Below, in pieces: positions 14,393 to 22,256 of a stretch of 26,765 nt of DNA (positions are counted from its first letter, which is position 1; every line of letters begins with the position of its first letter). Source of the DNA: Cyanobacteria bacterium UBA791 (GTDB taxonomy: Bacteria > Cyanobacteriota > Vampirovibrionia > Gastranaerophilales > Gastranaerophilaceae). The notes below the pieces were generated by a model that saw only the letters and a list, made by a program, of their open reading frames with translations, made no database searches and had not been told where the DNA came from. The position numbers were made by a program, and so were the translations under genes. The stretch lies in the NCBI GenBank assembly GCA_002297005.1, contig DBIX01000003.1, forward strand, positions 1 through 26,765, given 5' to 3'.

Positions 14393-15242
14393 TTTAGTAG
14401 AAAAAAAATTAGATGAATACATCCCTGTACAATATCCAGAAGAGATATTCGAATCTATGAGATATAGCGTTCTTGCAGGTGGTAAAAGATTAAGACCAAT
14501 AATGTGTTTAGAAACGTGCAAATTATTTGGCGGAAACATTGAAGATGCACTTCCAATTGCTTGTGCTATCGAAATGTTGCACGTACAAAGCTTAATCCAT
14601 GACGATTTACCTTGTATGGATAACGATGATTTTAGACGTGGAAAACCATCAAATCACAAGGCTTTTTCTGAATCAACAGCTGTTTTAGCAGGCGATGCCT
14701 TAATTAGCTTTGGTATTCAAACAATTATCGAAAAATCTAAAAACTTATCACCAGAAAAAGTTTTAAAATTAATTGAACTTTTCTCAAACGCAGCTGGTGT
14801 ATACGGAATTATTGCAGGTCAAATTGTTGATATTCAATCAGAGGGTAAGAAAATTGATGCAAAAACTCTTGAATATATTCACACTCACAAAACAGCTGAT
14901 ATGTTTAGATTTGCCCTAAAAGCTGGTGGCGTTGTTGCTGGTGTTTCTGATGAAGTTTTAGAACATTTGGATGAACTTGGTTTAAAATTGGGTATTGCTT
15001 TCCAAATTTGTGACGATATTTTAGATGAAACCTCAACATTTGAAGAAATGGGTAAAACTTTAGGAAAGGATGAAGTAGCTGAAAAGTCTACGTACACTAG
15101 ATTATACGGATTAAAAGACTCTGAATGTAAAGTTGATTGCCTACTTGATGAATGTCGTGGTATACTAAACAAATACAATATAAAATCTGACGTGTTAGAA
15201 GAGATAATTTCTTCAATAGAGAGAAAGGCTAAAGTTAAATAA
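14376..15242 (+). CDS. ispA: Short-chain prenyl diphosphate synthase (farnesyl/geranylgeranyl, IspA/CrtE type)
   Basis: A 288-residue all-helical enzyme that condenses dimethylallyl or geranyl diphosphate with isopentenyl diphosphate. GGKRLRP (35-41) binds isopentenyl diphosphate. The first aspartate motif is HDDLPCMDNDDFRRGKPSNH (from 75), with the two-residue insert between aspartates typical of bacterial FPP/GGPP synthases. The second is QICDDILDE near 210. Product length is set by residues before the first motif and cannot be stated surely. ATG 14376 is preferred over an in-frame TTG at 14370 because GAGGA lies 8 bases before it. It overlaps rsgA by 17 bases and its stop overlaps the DUF212 start, the cyanobacterial arrangement of crtE with DUF212. 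Confidence 0.93.
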   Translation: MKNYIDLVEKKLDEYIPVQYPEEIFESMRYSVLAGGKRLRPIMCLETCKLFGGNIEDALPIACAIEMLHVQSLIHDDLPCMDNDDFRRGKPSNHKAFSESTAVLAGDALISFGIQTIIEKSKNLSPEKVLKLIELFSNAAGVYGIIAGQIVDIQSEGKKIDAKTLEYIHTHKTADMFRFALKAGGVVAGVSDEVLEHLDELGLKLGIAFQICDDILDETSTFEEMGKTLGKDEVAEKSTYTRLYGLKDSECKVDCLLDECRGILNKYNIKSDVLEEIISSIERKAKVK

Positions 15243-15709
15243 TGGAACTAATTTCTGGATTAATATACAACAACGGTATAGAAGCACTTTTTGTAGGCTT
15301 AACAGCAGCAATAATTGCTCAAATAATAAAATTTTTCTTACATTTAATTGTACATAGAAAAGTTGATTTTAGAGTATTTACAACTACTGGCGGTATGCCT
15401 AGTTCACATTCTGCAGGTATGGTTGGCTTAGCTGTATCAGTTGGTATTATTGCCGGATTTGATTCTTTATATTTTGCAGTTGCAGCTGGTAATGCCCTTG
15501 TTGTTATGTATGACGCTGCTGGTATCAGAAGAGCTTCTGGTAAAATGGCTGTATGCTTAAACAAAATGATGGATGATTTTTACAATCACGATGCAGCAGC
15601 TATCGGAACAAAATTAAAAGAACTTCTTGGTCACACTCCATTAGAAGTTTTTGGCGGTGCTATTCTTGGTATCGTTTACGCATATTTTGTTCACTATTAT
15701 CTTTTGTAA
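15242..15709 (+). CDS. Divergent PAP2-family membrane protein (DUF212)
   Basis: A 155-residue membrane protein with the DUF212 signatures TTGGMPSSHSAGMVGLA (48-64) and MYDAAGIRRASGKMA (89-103), and a final helix VFGGAILGIVYAYFVHYYLL. The SSHSA segment resembles the phosphatase motif of PAP2/vanadium-haloperoxidase enzymes, suggesting a lipid or prenyl-phosphate phosphatase, but activity is not established for the family. Its ATG overlaps the stop of the prenyl synthase gene (TAATG), so the two are translationally coupled; that linkage supports a role in prenyl-phosphate metabolism. About four hydrophobic segments are visible. It is the last gene of the rsgA operon. Confidence 0.92.
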   Translation: MELISGLIYNNGIEALFVGLTAAIIAQIIKFFLHLIVHRKVDFRVFTTTGGMPSSHSAGMVGLAVSVGIIAGFDSLYFAVAAGNALVVMYDAAGIRRASGKMAVCLNKMMDDFYNHDAAAIGTKLKELLGHTPLEVFGGAILGIVYAYFVHYYLL

Positions 15710-15719
15710 TAACTAGAAC

Positions 15720-17345
15720 CTAGTCAATATCATCATCTTTATGCTCTTTGATAACTTCATCAAGAACAGATACCATCATTTTTGTATATTCTTCAGGGTT
15801 GTTAATCGACAATTCTCTTAATTTGTCAAAAGATTTATCGTTTTGAAATTCTGCAGATTTCAATGCTTCTTTTGTACCCTCAATAATCGTTTTTGTAGGG
15901 TTAATACCCCTTTTATCAAACTTCATAGCCTGATTAATACTATCTTTTGACATTCCTATTAAAGTTTGTAATTCTTTACTATCTGAACCTAAATTATTGA
16001 ACACGAAAGAAATTAACAATCTTGGTGCAATTTGATTTGTTGCCCAATTACCTTTTTTCAATTTTTCGGCAACCATACCAACAGAAGTTTCAACAGCAAC
16101 ATCCCTTGTTTGTGTTAAAACTTCATCTAACATGTCATAACCAGTTCCAGAGCCAGGAATAATTGTATCCAAAGCTCCTATTGCAATTTTTTCTGCTCCA
16201 CTTATTGCTGAAGAATAAACAAGTTTTTTAAATGTTTTTGAATCAAAAGCATTTTCAGTTTTATATGACATTTTATCAGAACCATCTATAAGCATTTTTA
16301 CGCCAGCAGTCGTAGCAGCTTTTGCAACAAGTTTTGCAAAGCCAGCTTCTGGAGCTGTTAACATAACTAAAGCTCCAAGTGCAGAACGAGTTGCACCTCT
16401 TACTGCCGCAGCACCAATAATTTGAGAACGGTTATATTTATCAACTCTTTCTTGAATATGATTTTTTGTACCATAAGCTTTTACATAAGCGTCATCATAT
16501 TCCTTTTTCAATTCTTTAATATTTTTACCTTTACTTAAATTTATTGAAGTTTGTTTAGTTGTTTCTATTAAAAAATTTGCCATAAGACCATAGGCATTAT
16601 ATTTTTCTTGGTCAGACATTTTTTCTACGTCCATACCACTAGCTTTAAGAGTACTATTTAAGGTATCTTTTGAACCAATAATGCTTACAAGATTATTTTC
16701 TAAGTTATTTAAAATATCTTCTTTTTTAGTTGTTTTATTAAAATATGGAACTGAACCAGTATTTGCATAATAATTTGGAACTTTTTCAATTTTATCTTTA
16801 AGTTCACCATTATTTTCACTATAAATCTCTAAATCTTTTTTTAATTTAGCTGAAACAATATCAGATACCGATTTTGTTGTAATAGCCATATTAAATTGTT
16901 TGGCAGTTTTTTCATATTTTTTAATGTTGGATTGATTATAATCCACGCCAAAAATTTCTTTGAATTTATCAGTAAATTTATCTTCTTTTACTGATTTTTT
17001 CAAATCATTTATTTGTTCATTGTATTTGTTAATATCCTCTTGAACTAAAACGGCTCTATTGTTAGAGTTCCAAAGCATACTTACAGAATCAGCGATTTTT
17101 CCAGCCCATCCCTCTGATGCTAATTGACCATTAAGTGAAAGCTGTGCATCCTTACCAGCATTTAATAAGGACTCGGTTGTTACGTTGTATTGTTTTAATC
17201 TATTTGATTTGCCTGTAAAATTAATATTTGAATTGCGTTCAAAAGTGTCAGGTTTTTGGACAAAAGTACTTTGTCTAAACCCTTTTTGAATAGGTTTATT
17301 TTGAATTTTTATATTTGAAATATTTAAATTTGTTGAGATATTCAA
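15720..17345 (-). CDS. Large orphan protein with N-terminal INFTGK motif
   Basis: A protein of about 541 residues that I cannot assign. The N-terminus is polar and basic (IQNKPIQKGFRQSTFVQKPDTFER) and ends at SNINFTGK near residue 48, a pattern I associate from memory with lineage-specific Gastranaerophilales proteins. The middle (about 90-300) is lysine-rich and helical. At about 308-360 lies a Gly/Ala-rich hydrophobic stretch (IIGAAAVRGATRSALGALVM and after), followed by another near 385-405, recalling membrane-inserting toxin or effector segments. No signal peptide is present. A TTG start at 17345 has AGGTG 8 bases upstream; a GTG at 17357 is alternative but lies inside that site. It stands alone, convergent with the DUF212 gene. 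Function unknown. Confidence 0.75.
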   Translation of the reverse strand: MNISTNLNISNIKIQNKPIQKGFRQSTFVQKPDTFERNSNINFTGKSNRLKQYNVTTESLLNAGKDAQLSLNGQLASEGWAGKIADSVSMLWNSNNRAVLVQEDINKYNEQINDLKKSVKEDKFTDKFKEIFGVDYNQSNIKKYEKTAKQFNMAITTKSVSDIVSAKLKKDLEIYSENNGELKDKIEKVPNYYANTGSVPYFNKTTKKEDILNNLENNLVSIIGSKDTLNSTLKASGMDVEKMSDQEKYNAYGLMANFLIETTKQTSINLSKGKNIKELKKEYDDAYVKAYGTKNHIQERVDKYNRSQIIGAAAVRGATRSALGALVMLTAPEAGFAKLVAKAATTAGVKMLIDGSDKMSYKTENAFDSKTFKKLVYSSAISGAEKIAIGALDTIIPGSGTGYDMLDEVLTQTRDVAVETSVGMVAEKLKKGNWATNQIAPRLLISFVFNNLGSDSKELQTLIGMSKDSINQAMKFDKRGINPTKTIIEGTKEALKSAEFQNDKSFDKLRELSINNPEEYTKMMVSVLDEVIKEHKDDDID

Positions 17346-17519
17346 AATACAATACACCTATAAATGAACACAACCTACCCCTACTTAAAGTACCAGACAA
17401 AATTTTTATTGCTATATTTTTAAAGACATGTTAAGTTTTTGTTACATAGCTAATAGTTAGAAATAACATGCTTTTTGAACTAATTTTAAATACTCAAAAT
17501 ATTATTTTTATAGTGGTTT

Positions 17520-17528
17520 TGCTATACT
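17520..17528 (+). promoter_or_regulatory. Extended -10 promoter of ddh
   Basis: TGC followed by TATACT (17523-17528) forms an extended -10 element, with the ddh ATG 29 bases downstream and AGGAGA at 17545-17550 as ribosome-binding site. No clear -35 box, as expected of extended -10 promoters. Confidence 0.5.
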
Positions 17529-17557
17529 AAAATACGGAAAATTTAGGAGAAATAAAA

Positions 17558-18532
17558 ATGATTAGATTAGGTATTTTAGGATACGGAAATTTAGGTAGAG
17601 GCGTTGAAAACGCTATGAAATTTAACGAAGATATTGAATTATGTGCTATTTTCACTAGACGTAATCCAAGTGATGTTAAAGTTAATTCTGATACACCAGT
17701 AGTTTCCGTTAATGAAATTGAACAATGGAAAGATAAAATTGATGTTTTGATTATTTGTGGAGGTTCAGCAACAGATTTACCTGTACAAACTCCAAAATAT
17801 GCAGAAATGTTCAATGTGATTGATAGTTTTGATACACACGCAAGAATTCCTGAACATTTTGCCAATGTTGATAAAGTGGCTAAAAAATCAGGTAAAATTG
17901 CAATTATTTCTTTAGGTTGGGATCCTGGAATGTTTTCATTAAATAGATTATTCGGAAACATCTTACTACCAAATGGAAAGGATTATACATTCTGGGGTAA
18001 AGGTGTTAGCCAAGGACATTCAGACGCTATCAGAAGAATTAAGGGTGTTAAAAACGCAAAACAATACACAATTCCTGTAGAAAAAGCACTAGCTTCTGTA
18101 AGAAACGGAGAAAATCCTGAACTTACAACAAGACAAAAACACACAAGAGAATGTTTTGTTGTACTTGAAGAAGGTGCAGATGCAAAACAAGTTGAACATG
18201 AAATCGTAACTATGCCAAACTATTTTAGCGATTATGATACAACTGTTCACTTTATTTCAGAAGAAGACTTGATTAAAAATCATTCAGGTATTCCTCACGG
18301 AGGATTTGTAATCAGAAGCGGAGAAACTTCTAATGGTACAAAACACGTTATCGAATATAGCCTAAAACTTGATTCAAATCCTGAATTTACATCAAGTGTA
18401 CTTGTTGCTTATGCAAGAGCAAGCTATAGATTAAACAAAGAGGGTCAATCAGGTTGCAGAACAATTTTTGATATTGCACCTAGTTATTTGACTAATAAAA
18501 CAAATGAAGAATTAATTTCTACAATGCTTTAG
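17558..18532 (+). CDS. ddh: meso-Diaminopimelate D-dehydrogenase
   Basis: A 324-residue NADP-dependent enzyme that makes meso-diaminopimelate from tetrahydrodipicolinate and ammonia in one step, bypassing the succinylase, acetylase and aminotransferase routes to lysine and peptidoglycan. The Rossmann motif is GILGYGNLGRGVENAM (5-20). Typical family blocks are IICGGSATDLPVQTP, VIDSFDTHARIPEHF, IISLGWDPGMFSLNRLFGN, WGKGVSQGHSDAIRRIKGV and IPHGGFVIRSGET. Length matches Corynebacterium Ddh (about 320). Cyanobacteria generally use the DapL aminotransferase, so this gene may be a lateral acquisition; that is inference. It has its own promoter and a strong terminator, so it is a single-gene unit. 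Confidence 0.95.
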   Translation: MIRLGILGYGNLGRGVENAMKFNEDIELCAIFTRRNPSDVKVNSDTPVVSVNEIEQWKDKIDVLIICGGSATDLPVQTPKYAEMFNVIDSFDTHARIPEHFANVDKVAKKSGKIAIISLGWDPGMFSLNRLFGNILLPNGKDYTFWGKGVSQGHSDAIRRIKGVKNAKQYTIPVEKALASVRNGENPELTTRQKHTRECFVVLEEGADAKQVEHEIVTMPNYFSDYDTTVHFISEEDLIKNHSGIPHGGFVIRSGETSNGTKHVIEYSLKLDSNPEFTSSVLVAYARASYRLNKEGQSGCRTIFDIAPSYLTNKTNEELISTML

Positions 18533-18550
18533 AAATTAAGATATAGGTAC

Positions 18551-18585
18551 AGAGGGGGAATTTGACTTCGTCAAATTCCCCCTCT
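18551..18585 (+). terminator. Strong terminator of ddh
   Basis: A stem of 14 to 16 bp from AGAGGGGG (18551-18558) to CCCCCTCT (18578-18585), closed around CTTCG, followed by TATTATTTTG. It isolates ddh from the toxin-antitoxin genes downstream. Confidence 0.9.
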
Positions 18586-18592
18586 TATTATT

Positions 18593-18640
18593 TTGTATTG
18601 AAACTGTATTACAAATATGTTATAATGTTAATACAATATC
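18593..18640 (+). promoter_or_regulatory. Promoter and dyad of the dinJ/yafQ-type module
   Basis: TTGAAA (18598-18603), a 17-base spacer and a perfect TATAAT (18621-18626). The promoter lies between TTGTATT (18593-18599) and its inverse AATACAA about 30 bases on, with an inner GTATTA/TAATAC pair, as expected for autorepression. GGAG at 18650-18653 gives the ribosome-binding site. Confidence 0.7.
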
Positions 18641-18661
18641 ATAACAAAAGGAGTTTATTGT

Positions 18662-18931
18662 ATGACACAATCAAATATCAGCATTCGTGTTGACAACAAA
18701 ATAAAAGAACAATTTGACAGCCTTTGTAATGAATTAGGCTTAAATATGTCAACAGCTATAAATTTATTTGTTAAAACAGCAATCAGAGAAAAAAGAATTC
18801 CTTTTGAAATATCTTTAAATACTCCAAACTCAAAACTTGTTAAAGCGATTGAAGATACTGAAAACGGTATTGGTCTTTCAAAAAAATATGATACCGTTGA
18901 AGATGTAATGAAAGCAATGCTTGAGGATTAA
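18662..18931 (+). CDS. RelB/DinJ-family antitoxin
   Basis: An 89-residue antitoxin with an N-terminal ribbon-helix-helix domain: NISIRVDNKIKEQFDSLCNE, GLNMSTAINLFVKTAIREKRIPFEI. The C-terminus (about 55-89) would be the flexible toxin-wrapping part. The family binds the YafQ/RelE toxin and represses its own promoter, here a consensus one flanked by inverted repeats. GGAG lies 8 bases before the ATG. The toxin gene begins 2 bases after the stop. This is the second toxin-antitoxin pair in the window, of a different type and order from the one at 6049-6652. Confidence 0.92.
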   Translation: MTQSNISIRVDNKIKEQFDSLCNELGLNMSTAINLFVKTAIREKRIPFEISLNTPNSKLVKAIEDTENGIGLSKKYDTVEDVMKAMLED

Positions 18932-18933
18932 AG

Positions 18934-19206
18934 ATGTACAAAATTGTTTATACAAAACAAATGAAACAATCTTTAAAACTCATGAAGAAACGAGGAAAAG
19001 ATTTATCAAAATTGCAAACAGTTCTTGAAATTCTTTCTGCCGGAAAACAATTACCTGAAAAATATAAAGAACACAATTTATCCGGAAATTATTGCAAATA
19101 CAAAGAATGCCATATTGAACCTGATTGGTTATTAATTTATAAAATAGAGTGCGATATTTTAGTTTTAACGTTAGTTTGTACTGGTTCACATAGCGATTTA
19201 TTTTAA
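18934..19206 (+). CDS. YafQ-family mRNA interferase toxin
   Basis: A 90-residue RelE-superfamily toxin of the YafQ branch. It shows YTKQMKQSLKLMKKRGKDLSKL, then LSGNYCKYKECHIEPDWLLIYKI and the C-terminal LVLTLVCTGSHSDLF. Residues aligning with the E. coli YafQ active site are all present: His47, His60, Asp64, His86 and the terminal Phe90. The enzyme cleaves mRNA in the ribosomal A site. It follows the DinJ-type antitoxin after two bases, so the pair is one operon. No internal stop or truncation, so the toxin should be active. Confidence 0.93.
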   Translation: MYKIVYTKQMKQSLKLMKKRGKDLSKLQTVLEILSAGKQLPEKYKEHNLSGNYCKYKECHIEPDWLLIYKIECDILVLTLVCTGSHSDLF

Positions 19207-19218
19207 AATATTACTAAA

Positions 19219-19247
19219 ATGACATGAACCTTTAAATATGATATTAT
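19219..19247 (+). promoter_or_regulatory. Promoter of ruvB, leaderless start
   Basis: ATGACA (19219-19224), a 17-base spacer and TATTAT (19242-19247), each one base from consensus. Only 6 bases separate the -10 box from the ruvB ATG, so transcription should start at or within the start codon. No Shine-Dalgarno sequence is present. Confidence 0.65.
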
Positions 19248-19253
19248 CTTGGT

Positions 19254-20294
19254 ATGGCTATTTTATCAGATGACGAAGAAAAAATAAAGGAAAAACCGAA
19301 AAAAAATCCTGTCATAAAAGCAGAAACTATTGCTTATGACAGAGTTTTTGAAAACTCTATTCGTCCAAAGTCTTTTGATACTTATGTTGGTCAAACAGCC
19401 TTAAAAGAAACCCTTAAAATTTCAATTGAAGCAGCAAAAAAAAGAAACACAACGCTTGACCATGTTTTATTTTATGGTCCACCAGGGTTAGGAAAAACTA
19501 CCCTTGCAGGAATTATTGCAGAAGAACTTGGCACATCTGTTAAAATTACTTCAGCTCCGTCTTTTGAAAGACCCCGTGATATTATTGGGGTTTTAATGTC
19601 TTTAAAAGAGGGTGAAGTTTTATTTATTGATGAAATTCACCGTTTGAATACTGTTACGGAAGAGATTCTTTATCCAGCAATGGAAGATTTTTATCTTGAT
19701 ATGATGACAGGAAAAACTCAAACAGTAAAAACTATGAGAATTAAACTTCCTAAGTTTACTCTTGTAGGTGCAACTACAAAAGCTGGCGGAATTTCAAGCC
19801 CTCTAAGAGATAGATTCGGTTTTGTTCATAGATTACAATTTTATACTGTCGATGAATTAACTCAAGTTATTTTGAGAACAGCTAAAATTTTAAATATCGA
19901 AGTTTCGCAAGATAGTGCAAAAGAAATTGCAAAACGTTCTCGTGGAACTCCTCGTATCGCAAATAGATTGCTAAAAAGAGTTGGCGATTTTGCCATTGTA
20001 AAAAATGATGGTAAGGTTGATTTAAATTTAACAAATGAATCTTTATCTGTTTTAAAAATTGACGAATATGGTCTTGATGAAACAGATAGGAATATGCTTA
20101 TGTTTATCATTGAAAAATACAATGGCGGGCCAGTTGGCTTGGATACAATTGCAGCAGCCTTGGGTGAAGATGTTCGTACAATTGAAGATGTTTGCGAACC
20201 TTATTTACTACAAGCTGGATTGCTTGTTAGAACTCCTCGAGGTCGTAAAGTTTCACCAGAAGCTTATCGCCATTTTGGAATAAAGGAAGTTTAA
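19254..20294 (+). CDS. ruvB: Holliday junction branch migration helicase RuvB
   Basis: A 346-residue AAA+ motor that forms hexameric rings on DNA with RuvA and drives branch migration before RuvC cleavage. RPKSFDTYVGQ (38-47) opens the domain. Walker A is GPPGLGKTT (75-83), Walker B FIDEIHRL (124-131), sensor 1 is in LVGATTKAGG, and the arginine finger in SPLRDRFG near 185. The C-terminal winged helix is visible as DLNGG-like GGPVGLDTIAAALGEDVRTIED and TPRGRKVSPEAYRHFG. It is full length. It appears leaderless, like ruvC. The stop overlaps the ATG of the YibE/F gene (TAATG). Confidence 0.97.
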   Translation: MAILSDDEEKIKEKPKKNPVIKAETIAYDRVFENSIRPKSFDTYVGQTALKETLKISIEAAKKRNTTLDHVLFYGPPGLGKTTLAGIIAEELGTSVKITSAPSFERPRDIIGVLMSLKEGEVLFIDEIHRLNTVTEEILYPAMEDFYLDMMTGKTQTVKTMRIKLPKFTLVGATTKAGGISSPLRDRFGFVHRLQFYTVDELTQVILRTAKILNIEVSQDSAKEIAKRSRGTPRIANRLLKRVGDFAIVKNDGKVDLNLTNESLSVLKIDEYGLDETDRNMLMFIIEKYNGGPVGLDTIAAALGEDVRTIEDVCEPYLLQAGLLVRTPRGRKVSPEAYRHFGIKEV

Positions 20295-21418
20295 TGAAAA
20301 AATTATTTATACTTTTTATCTCAATGTTTATGTTTTGCTGTTCTTGTTTTGCAATTCAAGACGATAAAGTTTTGAATGCAGAAACAGGCTTTGTAAAACA
20401 TATTGATTATGTTGAAGAGGGCGAAACAAATAAACAAATTGTAGATGTCTTAATTAAATCAGGTGATTTTAAAGGTCAAGAGGTTGAAATAGAAAATGTT
20501 TTGACTGGAAACCCTTACTATGACATTCTCTTAAAAAAACATGATAGCGTCGTTTTGCACTTGGAAGATTCTGATGATGGAATGCAGTTTTATATTTCTG
20601 ACATAAAAAGAGTTCAAGGCTTGTATTTTTTACTTGGCGTATTCTTTTTATTAGTTGTACTGGTTGGGGGTAAAAAAGGCTTTATGAGCCTTGTTGCGAC
20701 TGGACTTATTGTATGTCTTGTTGTTTGGTTTTTAACTCCAATGATTTTAATGGGATTTAACCCGATTGTTGCAACCGTTATTCTTTGTCTTGTGTCATCG
20801 GCAATTGCTGTATATTTTGTCGGTGGAATCAACTTTAAGAGTACTTCTGCCGTGCTTGGAACGGTGTCGAGCTTGGTTATTGCATCAATAATGTCATGTA
20901 TCGTTATTGCTATTTCTAGACTTACCGGTTTTTGTTGCGAAGAAGACGTATTCTTGTTTACCGCTCATCCTGAATTGAATTTCGTTGGAATTTTAACTTC
21001 TGCAATGATGATTTCAGCCTTGGGTGCTGTTATTGACGTTGCAATGTCTATTGCAAGTACTATTAATGAGATTTATGATTTGAATAATAAAATGACCTTG
21101 AAAGAACTTTATTGCTCTGGTATGAATGTCGGAAAAGATATTATTGGTACTATGACAAATACATTGATTTTAATGTATTTGGGCGGTTCTTTACCATTAG
21201 TACTTTTAGCTCACAATATTGATTTGATGAAATTCTTTAATTTGAATATGGTAGTTACAGAAATTTCTTCAGCCCTTGTCGGCAGTATTGCTCTTGTTGT
21301 TTGTGTTCCTGTTACTGCAATTATTACGGCATATTTGTTGGAATTAAAAAAGAAAAATCTTGATAAAAATGTAGATTTTGAATTTGACGAAATAGACGAA
21401 GATACAAAAATTGATTAG
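20294..21418 (+). CDS. YibE/F-family membrane protein
   Basis: A 374-residue polytopic membrane protein. A signal-like N-terminus (KKLFILFISMFMFCCSCFA) precedes an extracytoplasmic domain of about 90 residues (GFVKHIDYVEEGE, VEIENVLTGNPYYDILLKKHDSVVLHLEDS). From about 110 onward there are seven hydrophobic helices, with the family blocks GGINFKSTSAVLGT, SALGAVIDVAMSIASTINEI and MTNTLILMYLGGSLPLVLL. The YibE/F family is widespread in Firmicutes and cyanobacteria relatives; its role is unproven, with transport proposed. The C-terminus is acidic. It is translationally coupled to ruvB by a one-base overlap, although no functional link is known. Confidence 0.9.
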   Translation: MKKLFILFISMFMFCCSCFAIQDDKVLNAETGFVKHIDYVEEGETNKQIVDVLIKSGDFKGQEVEIENVLTGNPYYDILLKKHDSVVLHLEDSDDGMQFYISDIKRVQGLYFLLGVFFLLVVLVGGKKGFMSLVATGLIVCLVVWFLTPMILMGFNPIVATVILCLVSSAIAVYFVGGINFKSTSAVLGTVSSLVIASIMSCIVIAISRLTGFCCEEDVFLFTAHPELNFVGILTSAMMISALGAVIDVAMSIASTINEIYDLNNKMTLKELYCSGMNVGKDIIGTMTNTLILMYLGGSLPLVLLAHNIDLMKFFNLNMVVTEISSALVGSIALVVCVPVTAIITAYLLELKKKNLDKNVDFEFDEIDEDTKID

Positions 21419-21451
21419 TAAATAGACTCTTTGAAAAAAATAAATTGATGA

Positions 21452-21457
21452 TATAAT
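21452..21457 (+). promoter_or_regulatory. -10 box upstream of the BFN-domain gene
   Basis: A perfect TATAAT with TTGAAA (21431-21436) 15 bases upstream, shorter than ideal. It lies 26 bases before the ATG chosen for the gene, leaving room for AGAGGA as ribosome-binding site. Confidence 0.5.
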
Positions 21458-21483
21458 AATTTATGGTAAAAGAGGAAATAATA

Positions 21484-21999
21484 ATGATTGAAATGCGTGT
21501 AATGGGTATTGCCCTAGATACAAGAACAGGTTCACCAATTGTAGTTTTGCATGATAAAGATAATAGAAAAGCTTTGCCTATTTGGATTGGCTCAGCCGAA
21601 GCAAGTGCAATTATTAGAAAAATTGAAAATCTTGTTGTAGCAAGACCAATGACGCACGACTTGATTATAAACATAGTAAAACAATTAGGCTATAGAATTG
21701 ATAGAATTGAAATAGCTGATGTTGAAGAAGATACTTACTATGCATCAATTTATATTGTAGATAAAGAAGGCAACGAAGAAGCTATCGACGCAAGACCATC
21801 AGATGCTATCGCAGTTGCAATAAGAGTTGATGCACCGATAATGATTTCAGCAAGCGTGCTTGCAACAGGTTCTGTTTCAACAGATCCAAGCAAGGACGAA
21901 GAAGAAGCAGAGGAATTTAAAAGCTTCGTACAAAGTTTGAAACCATCAGACTTTGAAAAAATGTTGAAAGATAAAGGCGAAACAGAAAAAGATAACTAG
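21484..21999 (+). CDS. Bifunctional nuclease (BFN) domain protein
   Basis: A 171-residue protein of the BFN family (DUF151). Its core is MRVMGIALDTRTGSPIVVLHD, LPIWIGSAEASAIIRKIE, RPMTHDLIINIVKQLGYRIDRIEI and the hallmark AIDARPSDAIAVAIRVDAPIM. Plant and archaeal relatives have DNase/RNase activity, but bacterial members are mostly uncharacterised. The C-terminal 40 residues are acidic (DPSKDEEEAEEFKSF) and contain a helix resembling the UvrB/UvrC-type tail seen in some members. ATG 21484 is chosen because AGAGGA stands 7 bases before it; an in-frame ATG at 21463 is only 5 bases beyond the -10 box and lacks a ribosome-binding site. Confidence 0.9.
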   Translation: MIEMRVMGIALDTRTGSPIVVLHDKDNRKALPIWIGSAEASAIIRKIENLVVARPMTHDLIINIVKQLGYRIDRIEIADVEEDTYYASIYIVDKEGNEEAIDARPSDAIAVAIRVDAPIMISASVLATGSVSTDPSKDEEEAEEFKSFVQSLKPSDFEKMLKDKGETEKDN

Positions 22000-22001
22000 A
22001 C

Positions 22002-22029
22002 TTGAAAAGCCTTAAAAATAGGTTATAAT
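22002..22029 (+). promoter_or_regulatory. Promoter of ssrA
   Basis: TTGAAA (22002-22007), a 16-base spacer and a perfect TATAAT (22024-22029). The inferred start near 22036 lies before both copies of the ssrA 5' sequence. A 7-bp hairpin GATAGTG/CACTATC (22070-22090) lies in the precursor leader. Confidence 0.65.
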
Positions 22030-22098
22030 AAATAATACAGAACATTGAAAATGAAATAAAACTTTGAAAGATAGTGTTTTAATCACTATCAAAATCAA

Positions 22099-22128
22099 AA
22101 ACGACGTGGGGACGTACTGGCTTTTGAC
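22099..22128 (+). repeat. Extra copy of the ssrA 5' end (direct repeat 1)
   Basis: Thirty bases identical to 22257-22286, including GGGGACG (22108-22114) that could pair with the ssrA 3' acceptor strand. It is followed by unrelated sequence instead of the tmRNA D-arm, so it is a partial duplicate. Confidence 0.92.
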
Positions 22129-22256
22129 GCCACGCGGCGAGCGGTGAGGCAAGCCGAGAAAACGAAGTTTTCGAGGTGGAGTCGAGGTTAACGGATTGGC
22201 TTTGTGAAGACAAAGACAAACAGGTTAACCGAGCGGAGCCGTTATCATAGTTCCAC
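22129..22256. other. G+C-rich, hairpin-rich 128-base insert between ssrA 5' copies
   Basis: By hand count a little over half G+C, in strong contrast with the A+T-rich surroundings. It contains GAAAAC-GAA-GTTTTC, CTTTGT-GAAG-ACAAAG and an outer GGTTAAC/GTTAACC pair enclosing the latter. No ORF and no known RNA family is recognised. It is bounded by exact 30-base direct repeats. Confidence 0.75.
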
